From contig NZ_CALUYL010000001.1 in the NCBI RefSeq assembly GCF_944324995.1, forward strand, positions 124,001-188,000: DNA of 64,000 bases, read 5' to 3'. The notes below the pieces were generated by a model that saw only the letters and a program-made list of their open reading frames with translations, made no database searches and had not been told where the DNA came from. Both the position numbers and the translations under genes were made by a program. This stretch comes from an uncultured Mailhella sp. (lineage in GTDB: Bacteria > Desulfobacterota > Desulfovibrionia > Desulfovibrionales > Desulfovibrionaceae). Positions 26,200 through 34,082 of this stretch are shown piece after piece (position 1 is the first letter of the stretch; every line of letters starts with the position of its first letter).

Positions 26200-27057
26200 T
26201 CACAGAAGGCGCAGCCTTTTTTCCACTTCGTCGATGATGTAGCGCGGCGTGGACGCGCCTGCCGTGAGCCCCACGGTGCGCACGCCGGAAAAATCGGCGG
26301 CCTTGAGCTCGTTGGCGGTTTCCACGAGCACCGTGGGCACGCCGCGCATGCGGGCAAGTTCGGCCAGACGCTTCGTGTTGCCGCTCGACTTGCCCCCGGC
26401 CACCACCATGGCCTGCACGCGCGCCGCAATTTCTCCGGCCTCCTCCTGACGCTCGCGCGTGGCGTCGCAGATGGTGTCGAGCACGGCGAGCGATGAGCCG
26501 AACCGCGAGGAGAGGCGACGGTGCATTTCATCGAAGATGAGGCGGTCCTGCGTGGTCTGGGCGGCGAGCACCAGCGGGCGGCCGTCCAGCTCCGCGCCGG
26601 AGAGCAGCGCGTCCAGATCGGCCAGCGAGGAAAAAATATGACTTGCGCCCGCGGCGTAGGAAATGAGACCCCGCACTTCGGGGTGCGACGCCTCGCCGTA
26701 GAGCAGCAGCTCGCGGCCGTCGGCCGTGGCCTCGGCAATGGCGAGCTGGGCGTTCTTCACGCGGGGGCAGGTGGCGTCCTCCACGCGGGCGCAGCGTTCG
26801 CGCAGTCTCGCCTCCACGTCTCTGGGAATGCCGTGCGCCCGGATGAGCACCGACATGTCGCTTTCGGCCTCCTCCACGGCGTGCAGGCAGCGCACGCCCT
26901 TGCGTGCGTAGTCTTCGAGCACCTGCGGGTTGTGGATGATTTCGCCGAGCGTGGCCACGCGCTGACCGGGGCGCGAGGCGACGATGGTGTCGAGCTTGTG
27001 CAGGGCAAGCGCCACGCCCATGCAGAATCCGGCGTGACTTGCGCGGATGACGTTCAT
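26200..27057 (-). CDS. ispH: IspH, 4-hydroxy-3-methylbut-2-enyl diphosphate reductase
   Basis: IspH is the last enzyme of the MEP pathway. It reductively dehydroxylates HMBPP to isopentenyl and dimethylallyl diphosphate on a [4Fe-4S] cluster. The 285-residue protein has the three cluster cysteines, Cys12 (GFCMGV), Cys97 (ATCPRV) and Cys197 (TICDAT). It also has the substrate histidines in IIHNPQV, RAHGIP and GEASHPEV. The length is slightly below the 316 residues of Escherichia coli, as in many deltaproteobacteria. The gene starts 12 bases after the murJ stop, so isoprenoid supply and lipid II export are cotranscribed. Confidence 0.96.
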   Translation of the reverse strand: MNVIRASHAGFCMGVALALHKLDTIVASRPGQRVATLGEIIHNPQVLEDYARKGVRCLHAVEEAESDMSVLIRAHGIPRDVEARLRERCARVEDATCPRVKNAQLAIAEATADGRELLLYGEASHPEVRGLISYAAGASHIFSSLADLDALLSGAELDGRPLVLAAQTTQDRLIFDEMHRRLSSRFGSSLAVLDTICDATRERQEEAGEIAARVQAMVVAGGKSSGNTKRLAELARMRGVPTVLVETANELKAADFSGVRTVGLTAGASTPRYIIDEVEKRLRLL

Positions 27058-27069
27058 GAAAATCCTCCG

Positions 27070-28656
27070 TCAGGACTGCCGGACGCGCTTCACGCGCCGC
27101 AGGAAAGGAGAGGTGACAAGGCGGAAATAGTCGCGATGGAAGAACCAGGCGATGACGAGCCACGAGGCGACGAACAGCACGCCGCCCACGGCGAGCACGA
27201 CAAACTGCTGAAGCAGAGCGTTCCAGCCCTGCATGAGCCTGAATCCGTCGTGCATGACGGCGAGCATGATGCCGCAGCCCGGCATGGAAATGAGCGCGCT
27301 GCGCCACGCCGTGCCCCAGATGCCGGCAAAGGCTCCGGACGCCCAGCGGCGGCAGGCCACCGCCATGAGCACAAGCGCGTACAGCGCAATGGAGGCCGTG
27401 GTCACCAGCGCCACGCCTCTTGCGCCGAGGAGCGGAATGAGCAGCATGTAGCCCGGCACGGCGAGCAGCGTGACCACCGTGCCCACCACGGCAGGCGTGA
27501 CGGTGTCTTCCCGCGCGTAGAAGGCGCGGCCCGTCACCTGCTGCAGAAGCCAGAACGGCACGGCGAGCATCATGATCTGCAGAAGCGGCGCGGCCCCCCG
27601 CGTTTCGGCGACGGAAAAGCTGCCGCCCTCGAAAATGAATCCGAGCACCGGGCCGGAAGCGGTGATCATCCAGGCCGTGACGGGCACGGCCACGATCATG
27701 CTGTTCGTCATGGTGCGGCGCAGGGTGGCGCGAAATTCGTCCATGTCGCCCCTGGCGGCCAGAGACGCGAGGAACGGGAACGACGCCACGCCCGCGGCCT
27801 GCGCCACCACGCCCACGGGCACCATCATGATGCGCCGTGCGTAGTTGAGCAGGCTCACGGCTCCGTCGCCGGCCATGCTGCCGAAAATGCGCACGAACTG
27901 CTCGTCGAGCACCACCACGGACTGACCGATCATGAGCGGCAGGGCCATGAGCAGAAATTTCTTCATGAGCGGATGCAGAAGACCGAAGGAAAGGTGAAGC
28001 CCTCCGGCCCGCACGGCCGCAAAAGGCAGCGCGAACGCGCCGAGGGCGGCGCCTGCAAGCACGCCCCAGCAGAAGCCTTCCATGCCCTGCGCCAGTCCGA
28101 GCCACGGCAGCCCCACGCCGAAGAGCAGAATGCATCCGTTGTAGATGAGGGGCATGAGCGCGGGCACCGTGAACTGATGCCGGATGTAGAGCACGGCCGA
28201 AAGACACGCGCCCGGCAGGAAGAACACCTGCGCCGGCAGCACGATGCGCAGAAAATCCGCAAGACGCGCGCACTGCTCCGGCGTAAAGCCCGGAGCCACC
28301 AGCGGCGCAAGGCGGGAGGCCGCCGCCCACGCGACCACGGAAAGCAGACCGATGGACAGCGTGGCCCAGGAGAACACCACGCCAAAGAAGCGCCAGCCGT
28401 CGACCTCGTCTTCCTCGAAGCGCCGGGAAAGCAGCGGAATGAGCGTGATGGAAATGTAGCCGCCCGCCAGAAGATAATTCAGAAAGTCGGGCACGACGAA
28501 GGCCGCGAAATAGATGTCCGTTTCGCCTCCGGCTCCGAACTGCCAGGATATGATCTTGTCGCGGAAAAGCCCCATGAAGCGCGAAACGAGCACGCTGAAC
28601 GCCATGATGAGGGCGGCCGCCCCCATTTTCTGCCGAGATGTAAGTGCCATACTCAT
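27070..28656 (-). CDS. murJ: MurJ lipid II flippase
   Basis: The 528-residue membrane protein belongs to the MOP superfamily (MviN/MurJ) and moves lipid II across the inner membrane for peptidoglycan synthesis. About 14 membrane spans are visible, with the signature RDKIISWQFGAGGETDIY in the first loop. The ATG at 28656 overlaps the stop of the upstream gene in ATGA form, which fixes the start. A much longer in-frame reading upstream is only the absence of stops. The gene is the middle of a three-gene set with a papain-like protein and ispH. Confidence 0.95.
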   Translation of the reverse strand: MSMALTSRQKMGAAALIMAFSVLVSRFMGLFRDKIISWQFGAGGETDIYFAAFVVPDFLNYLLAGGYISITLIPLLSRRFEEDEVDGWRFFGVVFSWATLSIGLLSVVAWAAASRLAPLVAPGFTPEQCARLADFLRIVLPAQVFFLPGACLSAVLYIRHQFTVPALMPLIYNGCILLFGVGLPWLGLAQGMEGFCWGVLAGAALGAFALPFAAVRAGGLHLSFGLLHPLMKKFLLMALPLMIGQSVVVLDEQFVRIFGSMAGDGAVSLLNYARRIMMVPVGVVAQAAGVASFPFLASLAARGDMDEFRATLRRTMTNSMIVAVPVTAWMITASGPVLGFIFEGGSFSVAETRGAAPLLQIMMLAVPFWLLQQVTGRAFYAREDTVTPAVVGTVVTLLAVPGYMLLIPLLGARGVALVTTASIALYALVLMAVACRRWASGAFAGIWGTAWRSALISMPGCGIMLAVMHDGFRLMQGWNALLQQFVVLAVGGVLFVASWLVIAWFFHRDYFRLVTSPFLRRVKRVRQS

Positions 28657-29234
28657 ACCGGAAGCCCCACGGCTCGGGAAACGGACAGAATCCTCACGCT
28701 CTCCGGCGGAATGACCACGTATTCCCGACTGAGCGGTCGCCAAGGATCCGTCAATTTTGCATAGGGCAGGCAGAAGAGCGCGCCCGCCTCCAGACTGCAG
28801 TCGAGAAAATGCAGCCCCTCCATATCCATATAGTGTCCCACCGTCCAGTGATCCACGTAGGGCCGTTCCGAGGGCGGGGCAATGCGCAGAAAGCGAAATA
28901 TCGACACCAGCGGCATGGGCGGTCTCGCGCAGGAACGCAGCGCCTCCCACACCTTGTCGCATGACGTGTCCGGCGCAAAGGGCGCGCTCACGCAAAGGCC
29001 GGGAAACTCGTGCCGGCGCACGTCGTCGAGCATGAAGTCCACCAGAGAAACGTAGTCGGTGCGATGTTCGAGAATTCTTCCGAACATGTCCGGATCGGCG
29101 GCCTGCGCGTACAGCGCGCGATTGAAAATTCTCCGGGCCTGATGCGGACCTATGCTGAACAGCACCTGCAGCGCGTTGAGCACTGCGTACATGGCGCAGA
29201 AATTGTCGATTTTTCCCTGATAGAAAGGCTGCAT
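28653..29234 (-). CDS. Papain-like (C39-type) cysteine hydrolase candidate
   Basis: The 193-residue soluble protein begins MQPFYQGKIDNFCAMYAVLN. The spacing Gln-x3-Asp-x2-Cys at the start of a helix is typical of papain-fold enzymes with an oxyanion Gln and nucleophile Cys (residue 13). A later VDHWTVGHY segment could supply the catalytic His, with LDCSLEAG as a third conserved patch. I chose the ATG at 29234 because it has GGGAG at six bases; the ATG at 29294 has none at proper distance. There is no signal peptide, so a cytosolic role is expected. The four-base overlap with murJ suggests coupled expression. The substrate is unknown. Confidence 0.7.
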   Translation of the reverse strand: MQPFYQGKIDNFCAMYAVLNALQVLFSIGPHQARRIFNRALYAQAADPDMFGRILEHRTDYVSLVDFMLDDVRRHEFPGLCVSAPFAPDTSCDKVWEALRSCARPPMPLVSIFRFLRIAPPSERPYVDHWTVGHYMDMEGLHFLDCSLEAGALFCLPYAKLTDPWRPLSREYVVIPPESVRILSVSRAVGLPV

Positions 29235-29384
29235 GGCGTACTCCCGGACAGGCACGTGAAGCAGGAGGACCCGTCGGCCCGCACCAGGAGCCATCCTTCT
29301 GTTTTCCCTTTCTTAGGGGATAACGTGACGATGATATCCCGTCAAGAAGCTGGACAGCCCGCATTTCCCTGTGTATAGTGTCGG

Positions 29385-29447
29385 AGTGAAAGGCATATTA
29401 CCATAGCTTGATATAAAGATATGTCCTTTCCCGGATGCCTTTCGCTC
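29385..29447 (+). promoter_or_regulatory. Structured leader upstream of metK, possible switch
   Basis: AGTGAAAGGCAT (29385-29396) can pair with ATGCCTTTCGCT (29435-29446), with one G-U pair. A middle segment, ATATGTCCTTT (about 29420-29430), can instead pair with the same 5' strand. Two mutually exclusive stems in the 120 bases before metK look like a regulatory leader. It does not match a SAM or SAH riboswitch class that I can verify by eye. Confidence 0.4.
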
Positions 29448-29505
29448 ACGGTGTCCGGTGCATGCCGCATCCCTCCGAGCGCCCCGTGAACTTCAAGGAG
29501 ACTCC

Positions 29506-30681
29506 ATGATCCCCCCTAAAGGCAAATACCTCTTCACTTCCGAATCCGTCACTGAAGGTCATCCCGACAAGGTGGCCGATCAGATTTCCGATGCCGTGCT
29601 CGACGCCCTGCTTCAGCAGGATCCCGATTCCCATGTCGCCTGCGAAACGCTGGTGACCACGGGCATGGCCATTGTGGCCGGCGAAATCACCACCAAGGGC
29701 TACGCCGACCTGCCGGCCATCGTGCGGCGCACCATTCGCAACATCGGCTATCTCGGCACCGACATGGGCTTCGACGCCCAGACCTGCGCCGTGATTTCCT
29801 CCATCGACAAGCAGTCTCCCGACATCGCGCAGGGCGTGAACCGCGCCAAGCCCGAAGATCAGGGCGCGGGCGACCAGGGCATGATGTTCGGCTTCGCCTC
29901 CAACGAAACCGACACGCTCATGCCTGCTCCCATCTACTGGGCGCATCAGCTCTCGCTCCAGCTCTCGCGCGTGCGCAAGAACGGCATCGTCGATTTCTTC
30001 CGCCCCGACGGCAAGACGCAGGTTTCCTTTGAATACGTGGACGGCAAGCCCGTGCGCATCAACAACGTGGTGGTGTCCACGCAGCATTCCCCCAAGGTAA
30101 GCCACGACGACATCGTGGAAGCCGTGAAGAAGGAAGTCATTCGTCCCATTCTCGAGCCCACCGGCTACTTCGACGAAAAGGACTGCGAAATCTTCATCAA
30201 CACCACGGGACGCTTCGTCATCGGCGGCCCCATGGGCGACTGCGGTCTCACCGGCCGCAAGATCATTCAGGACACCTACGGCGGCATGGGCAACCACGGC
30301 GGCGGCGCGTTCTCCGGCAAGGACCCCTCCAAGGTGGACCGCTCCGGCGCGTACATGGCCCGCTACGTGGCCAAGAACATCGTGGCCGCCGGTCTGGCCG
30401 ACCGCTGCGAAGTGCAGATTGCCTACTGCATCGGCGTGGCCGAACCCGTGTCCGTGCTGGTGCACACCTTCGACACAGGCAAGCTGCCCGACGAACAGCT
30501 CACGAAGGTCGTGCGCGAAGTGTTCGATCTGCGCCCCTACTTCATCTGCAAGCGCCTCGATCTGAAGCGCCCCATCTACAGCAAGACGTCCTGCTACGGT
30601 CACTTCGGCCGCGAACTTCCCGAATTCACCTGGGAAAAGCGCGACGCCGTGAACGATCTCCTCACCGCCGCCAAGCTGTAG
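29506..30681 (+). CDS. metK: S-adenosylmethionine synthetase
   Basis: MetK makes S-adenosylmethionine from methionine and ATP, releasing phosphate and diphosphate. The 391-residue protein carries the signature segments [11 protein letters not shown] at the N-terminus, [12 protein letters not shown] near residue 123 and [16 protein letters not shown] near 265. These hold the metal, phosphate and ATP ligands. The ATG at 29506 has AAGGAG at the right distance; the frame is open further upstream without a site. It is a single-gene unit with a possible structured leader and a strong terminator. Confidence 0.97.
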   Translation: MIPPKGKYLFTSESVTEGHPDKVADQISDAVLDALLQQDPDSHVACETLVTTGMAIVAGEITTKGYADLPAIVRRTIRNIGYLGTDMGFDAQTCAVISSIDKQSPDIAQGVNRAKPEDQGAGDQGMMFGFASNETDTLMPAPIYWAHQLSLQLSRVRKNGIVDFFRPDGKTQVSFEYVDGKPVRINNVVVSTQHSPKVSHDDIVEAVKKEVIRPILEPTGYFDEKDCEIFINTTGRFVIGGPMGDCGLTGRKIIQDTYGGMGNHGGGAFSGKDPSKVDRSGAYMARYVAKNIVAAGLADRCEVQIAYCIGVAEPVSVLVHTFDTGKLPDEQLTKVVREVFDLRPYFICKRLDLKRPIYSKTSCYGHFGRELPEFTWEKRDAVNDLLTAAKL

Positions 30682-30700
30682 TCTTCCCTTTCTGAACGCG

Positions 30701-30743
30701 AAAGCGGAGGAAGAACATCGTTGTTCTTCCTCCGCTTTTTTTT
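30701..30743 (+). terminator. Intrinsic terminator of metK
   Basis: GCGGAGGAAGAACA (30704-30717) pairs perfectly with TGTTCTTCCTCCGC (30722-30735), extended by AAA/TTT and followed by eight T residues. Confidence 0.93.
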
Positions 30744-30846
30744 CGGAAATCCACCCGGCCGCCCGCAATCCGCGGAAACGCCGATGCGTCACGCCCGGCG
30801 CATCGCCGCGTCGGCCTGAACGCAGGGCGGAACAAAAAACGTTTGC

Positions 30847-31716
30847 CTACTTCAGCACGCGCGGTTCGGTGAAGGGCACATGGGAGCCCACCACCAGCCA
30901 GCCGCCGCGACGGGCGCGGTTCAGCATGTCTTCACGCACGCGGGCCGCGGCCGCGGGATCCATGTCGAAGCTCGTGGAGACCGCAGGGTTCGCTTCCTGC
31001 ACGTCGAAGGCGTGCAGAAGATCGCTCCAGAAGAGGAACGTGCGGTCTTTTCCGGAAACCATGATGCCCACGTGTCCGGGCGTGTGTCCGGCCTCGTCCA
31101 CGGCCAGAACGCCAGGCAGCTGCGCGCACACGCTCTCTCCGGCTTCAAACGTGGCCACGCGGCCCTTGTACGCGGCAGCAATGTTCGCCACGTTCTCGAA
31201 AATCTTCACCGCGCCGCCCTTCGCCGCCTGACGGTTCGCCTCGCTGGTCCAGTACGAAAGCTCCCTCTCGGGGAACAGCACCACGGCCGACGGGAACGCG
31301 GCCACGCCGTCCTTCACGAGACCGCCCACATGATCGCCGTGCGCATGCGTGACGATGACGTGCGTCACGTCCTTTCTCTCAAGTCCGGCTCCGCGCAGCG
31401 CCGCGTCCATCTGGGCATCCGTCCAGTCGAAGCCCGTGTCCACCAGCGCCGCCACGCCGGGGGCGCGCAGAAGCAGCACGTTGAGCACGTTGTGAATCGC
31501 GCCGTCGGGGTAGGCGTCGGCCACGGCCTTCTTCTGCTGCGCCGTGCCCGGCAGCAGAATGGACGCATTCAAGTCCTTCTGCACCAGAGACACGACTCTG
31601 ACGTTCACATTGCCCACGGAAAGTTCATGAAACGGAATGTCCCCGGTCTGCGCGGACGCGTTGCCTGAAGCAATCATCATAACGACTCCCAACAGTTGAA
31701 CAACCTTTTTCCACAT
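30847..31716 (-). CDS. Exported metallo-beta-lactamase-fold hydrolase
   Basis: The 289-residue protein has a signal peptide ending ASA-Q at about residue 22, so it is periplasmic. The MBL fold shows the zinc motif THAHGDHVGG, a later DEAGHTPGH and C-terminal GSHVPF, giving the usual two-metal His/Asp set. The arrangement is like N-acyl homoserine lactonase/AttM-type and arylsulfatase-like exported hydrolases, but the substrate cannot be named. The ATG at 31716 has GGGAGG; the longer frame starting at 31854 has no signal and would mask the signal peptide. The gene stands alone, convergent with metK. Confidence 0.85.
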   Translation of the reverse strand: MWKKVVQLLGVVMMIASGNASAQTGDIPFHELSVGNVNVRVVSLVQKDLNASILLPGTAQQKKAVADAYPDGAIHNVLNVLLLRAPGVAALVDTGFDWTDAQMDAALRGAGLERKDVTHVIVTHAHGDHVGGLVKDGVAAFPSAVVLFPERELSYWTSEANRQAAKGGAVKIFENVANIAAAYKGRVATFEAGESVCAQLPGVLAVDEAGHTPGHVGIMVSGKDRTFLFWSDLLHAFDVQEANPAVSTSFDMDPAAAARVREDMLNRARRGGWLVVGSHVPFTEPRVLK

Positions 31717-31992
31717 AACGACCTCCCTGATCAGCGGGGAATGCCGCCGTCGCCGTGCGGCAGTGCGGCATGATTTTTCTGCCGAAGGCGGACGTTCCGG
31801 GTCTCCTGCGGCAGCGCCGCAGGCTTGCGGCGCAACACGTCTGCCGACATCCAATCGGGCGCGCTCCCAGCACGCGCCCCGCTCTGCCGGTCTCTTCCGA
31901 TGCGCCCGGAACGGATCGCCCTGTTTCCATGATACGGCAAGACGTTCTTCTCCGCCAGTCTTCCTTCGCGGGGTTCAGCGGCCAAAAAACTG
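31717..31992. other. Spacer between the MBL hydrolase and uup; no gene
   Basis: Together with the adjoining terminator this makes a gap of 332 bases. It should hold the promoter of the MBL-fold gene on the minus strand. I see no convincing -35/-10 pair and no small gene. Confidence 0.4.
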
Positions 31993-32025
31993 AAAAAAAA
32001 GCCCGCGTCGAACGACAACGCGGGC
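31993..32025 (-). terminator. Intrinsic terminator of uup
   Basis: On the minus strand GCCCGCGT (32025-32018) pairs with ACGCGGGC (32008-32001), followed by eight T residues. It lies 24 bases after the uup stop. Confidence 0.9.
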
Positions 32026-32048
32026 GCATGTTCCGGCGAAATTCCGGG

Positions 32049-33953
32049 TCAGATTTCCAGTTCCCTGAGTCTTGCCTCTATTTCGTCGCCGCGCTCAAGC
32101 AGCGCGAGCTGCTCTTCCTCCACCTGCGGCAGGCGGGCAATCTTGGCGTTGAAGGCGTCGGGATCGCGGCTGAACAGATCGGGATCGGCCAGCGCCTCTT
32201 CCAGCGCCTTCTGTTCCTTTTCCAGCGCGTCGAGCTTTGCAGGCATTTCCGCCTGTTCCTTGAGCAGGGCTTCCTGCTCGCGCTGCTCCTTGTAGGAAAG
32301 ACGACGCTTCTTCGGCGCGTTTTCCTTCCACGTTTCCCTGGACGAGGCCGCCTTCTTCTCCTCCGGCTTCTGGCGCTGACGCAGCCAGTCGGTGTAGCCG
32401 CCCACGTATTCGCGCACCTTGCCGTCGCCTTCCAGCGCAATGGTGCCGGTCACCAGCTCGTCGAGGAAGGCGCGGTCGTGGCTCACCACGATGACCGTGC
32501 CCTTGTAGGAAGCCAGCATTTCTTCCAGAAGTTCCAGCGTTTCGGCGTCGAGATCGTTGGTGGGTTCGTCGAGCACCAGCAGGTTGGAAGGCCGGGTGAA
32601 GAGCTTTGCAAGCAGCAGACGGTTGCGCTCGCCGCCGGAAAGAAGGCCCACCGGCGTTCTCAGGCGGCTGGAATCAAAAAGAAAATCCTGAAGATAGCTC
32701 GCCACGTGACGCGGTTCGCCGTTGATGGTCACTCTGTCGTTGCCTTCGGCCACATTGTCCATCACGCTCTTCTCGTCGTCCAGCGAGTCGCGGAGCTGAT
32801 CGAAATAGGCGATCTGCAGTCCCGTGCCGAGGCGCACCGTGCCGGAGGTGGGCGCAAGCTCCCCGAGCAGCACACGCAGAAACGTGGTCTTGCCCGCGCC
32901 GTTGTCGCCGATGAGGCCTATCTTTTCGCCGCGCTGAATGATGACGTTTGCGTCTTCAAACACCTTGTAGCCGTCCGGCCAGACAAAGGACACGTTCTTC
33001 ATCTCGGCCACCAGCTTTCCCGACTTCTCCGCCTCCTGCACGTTGAGCGTGGCCGTGCCCATTCTTTCCCGGCGGGCGGCGCGCTCTTCGCGCATCTTCA
33101 TGAGCTCGCGCACGCGCCCCATGTTGCGGGTGCGCCGCGCCTTGATGCCCTGCCGTATCCACACTTCCTCCTGCGCGAGCTTCTTATCGAACGCGGCGTT
33201 CTGCATGTCTTCCGCGTGCAGACGCTCCTCGCGGCGCTCCAGGTAGGTATCGAAGCCGCAGTCGTAGCAGTAGATCCTGGCGCGGTCGAGCTCCGCCATG
33301 CGCGTGGCGAGACGCCGTACGAAGGCTCGGTCGTGGCTGATGAACACCAGCGTGCGCGACTGCCGGGCCAGATACTCTTCCAGCCAGCTGATGGTGCTGA
33401 TGTCCAGATGGTTGGTGGGCTCGTCGAGAAGCAGCACGTCCGAGGCGATGAGCGCCCGGGCCAGCGCCACGCGGCGGCGCGTTCCGCCCGAAAGCGTGGA
33501 GAAGTCCGCCTCCGGATCCAGCGCCAGGCTGTTGATGACGCCGAGCACTTCGCCGTGCCGCTCCCACACCTCGCCGTGTTCCATGACGAGATCCGCCTCT
33601 CTGGCCAGATCGGGCGGCAGAAGATCGCGCCTGTCCGAGGCGATGAGGTGCGCCGCGGCCAGAAGGTGTCCTTCCTTGCCGAGCGCGTCGGCCGTCACGC
33701 TGAACACCGAGCCCTTCCAGTGATCGGGCACGGCCTGCTGCACGTAGCCTATGCGCAGCCCCGGTTCCTCGTGACGCTCTCCGGCGTCCAAGGGAAGGCG
33801 TCCGGCCAGCACCGACAAAAGCGACGACTTGCCCACGCCGTTGCGGCCCACGATGCAGAGCCTGTCGCCCTGCTCCACGAATATTTCGGTATGATCCAGA
33901 AGCTGTCTGTTGCCCAGCGTAAGGCTGGCGTCCTGAATGGAAAGAAGTGCCAT
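32049..33953 (-). CDS. uup: Uup, ABC-F ATPase
   Basis: The 634-residue protein has two ABC ATPase domains without membrane spans. Walker A sites are GRNGVGKSS near residue 36 and GDNGAGKTT near residue 347, each with a signature (LSGGTRRR and LSGGERNR) and Walker B LLDEPTNHLD / VLDEPTNDLD. The DEPTNxLD form is typical of ABC-F ribosome-associated factors. After the second domain comes a charged coiled-coil of about 90 residues (Glu/Lys/Leu heptads), which is the mark of Uup rather than EttA. ABC-F proteins act at the ribosomal E site, and Uup also affects transposon precise excision. The start MALLSIQD fits homologues, though its ribosome site is weak. Confidence 0.92.
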   Translation of the reverse strand: MALLSIQDASLTLGNRQLLDHTEIFVEQGDRLCIVGRNGVGKSSLLSVLAGRLPLDAGERHEEPGLRIGYVQQAVPDHWKGSVFSVTADALGKEGHLLAAAHLIASDRRDLLPPDLAREADLVMEHGEVWERHGEVLGVINSLALDPEADFSTLSGGTRRRVALARALIASDVLLLDEPTNHLDISTISWLEEYLARQSRTLVFISHDRAFVRRLATRMAELDRARIYCYDCGFDTYLERREERLHAEDMQNAAFDKKLAQEEVWIRQGIKARRTRNMGRVRELMKMREERAARRERMGTATLNVQEAEKSGKLVAEMKNVSFVWPDGYKVFEDANVIIQRGEKIGLIGDNGAGKTTFLRVLLGELAPTSGTVRLGTGLQIAYFDQLRDSLDDEKSVMDNVAEGNDRVTINGEPRHVASYLQDFLFDSSRLRTPVGLLSGGERNRLLLAKLFTRPSNLLVLDEPTNDLDAETLELLEEMLASYKGTVIVVSHDRAFLDELVTGTIALEGDGKVREYVGGYTDWLRQRQKPEEKKAASSRETWKENAPKKRRLSYKEQREQEALLKEQAEMPAKLDALEKEQKALEEALADPDLFSRDPDAFNAKIARLPQVEEEQLALLERGDEIEARLRELEI

Positions 33954-34082
33954 GAGATTCTCACAAGTTGCCGGGCCGAAGCCCATACCATCCGCCGCGG
34001 CCGGAACAGCCGCGGCAAAAAACATGTCCGGCGGCCTTTCAGCCGCCCCCTGCGCCCTTGCCCTGCCGGAAAGGCGGCCGGG

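Noticed and set aside
28657-29364. An N-terminal extension of MurJ of over 200 residues
   Set aside because: The frame is open by chance across the papain-like gene. The coupled ATG at 28656 begins the conserved first membrane region.
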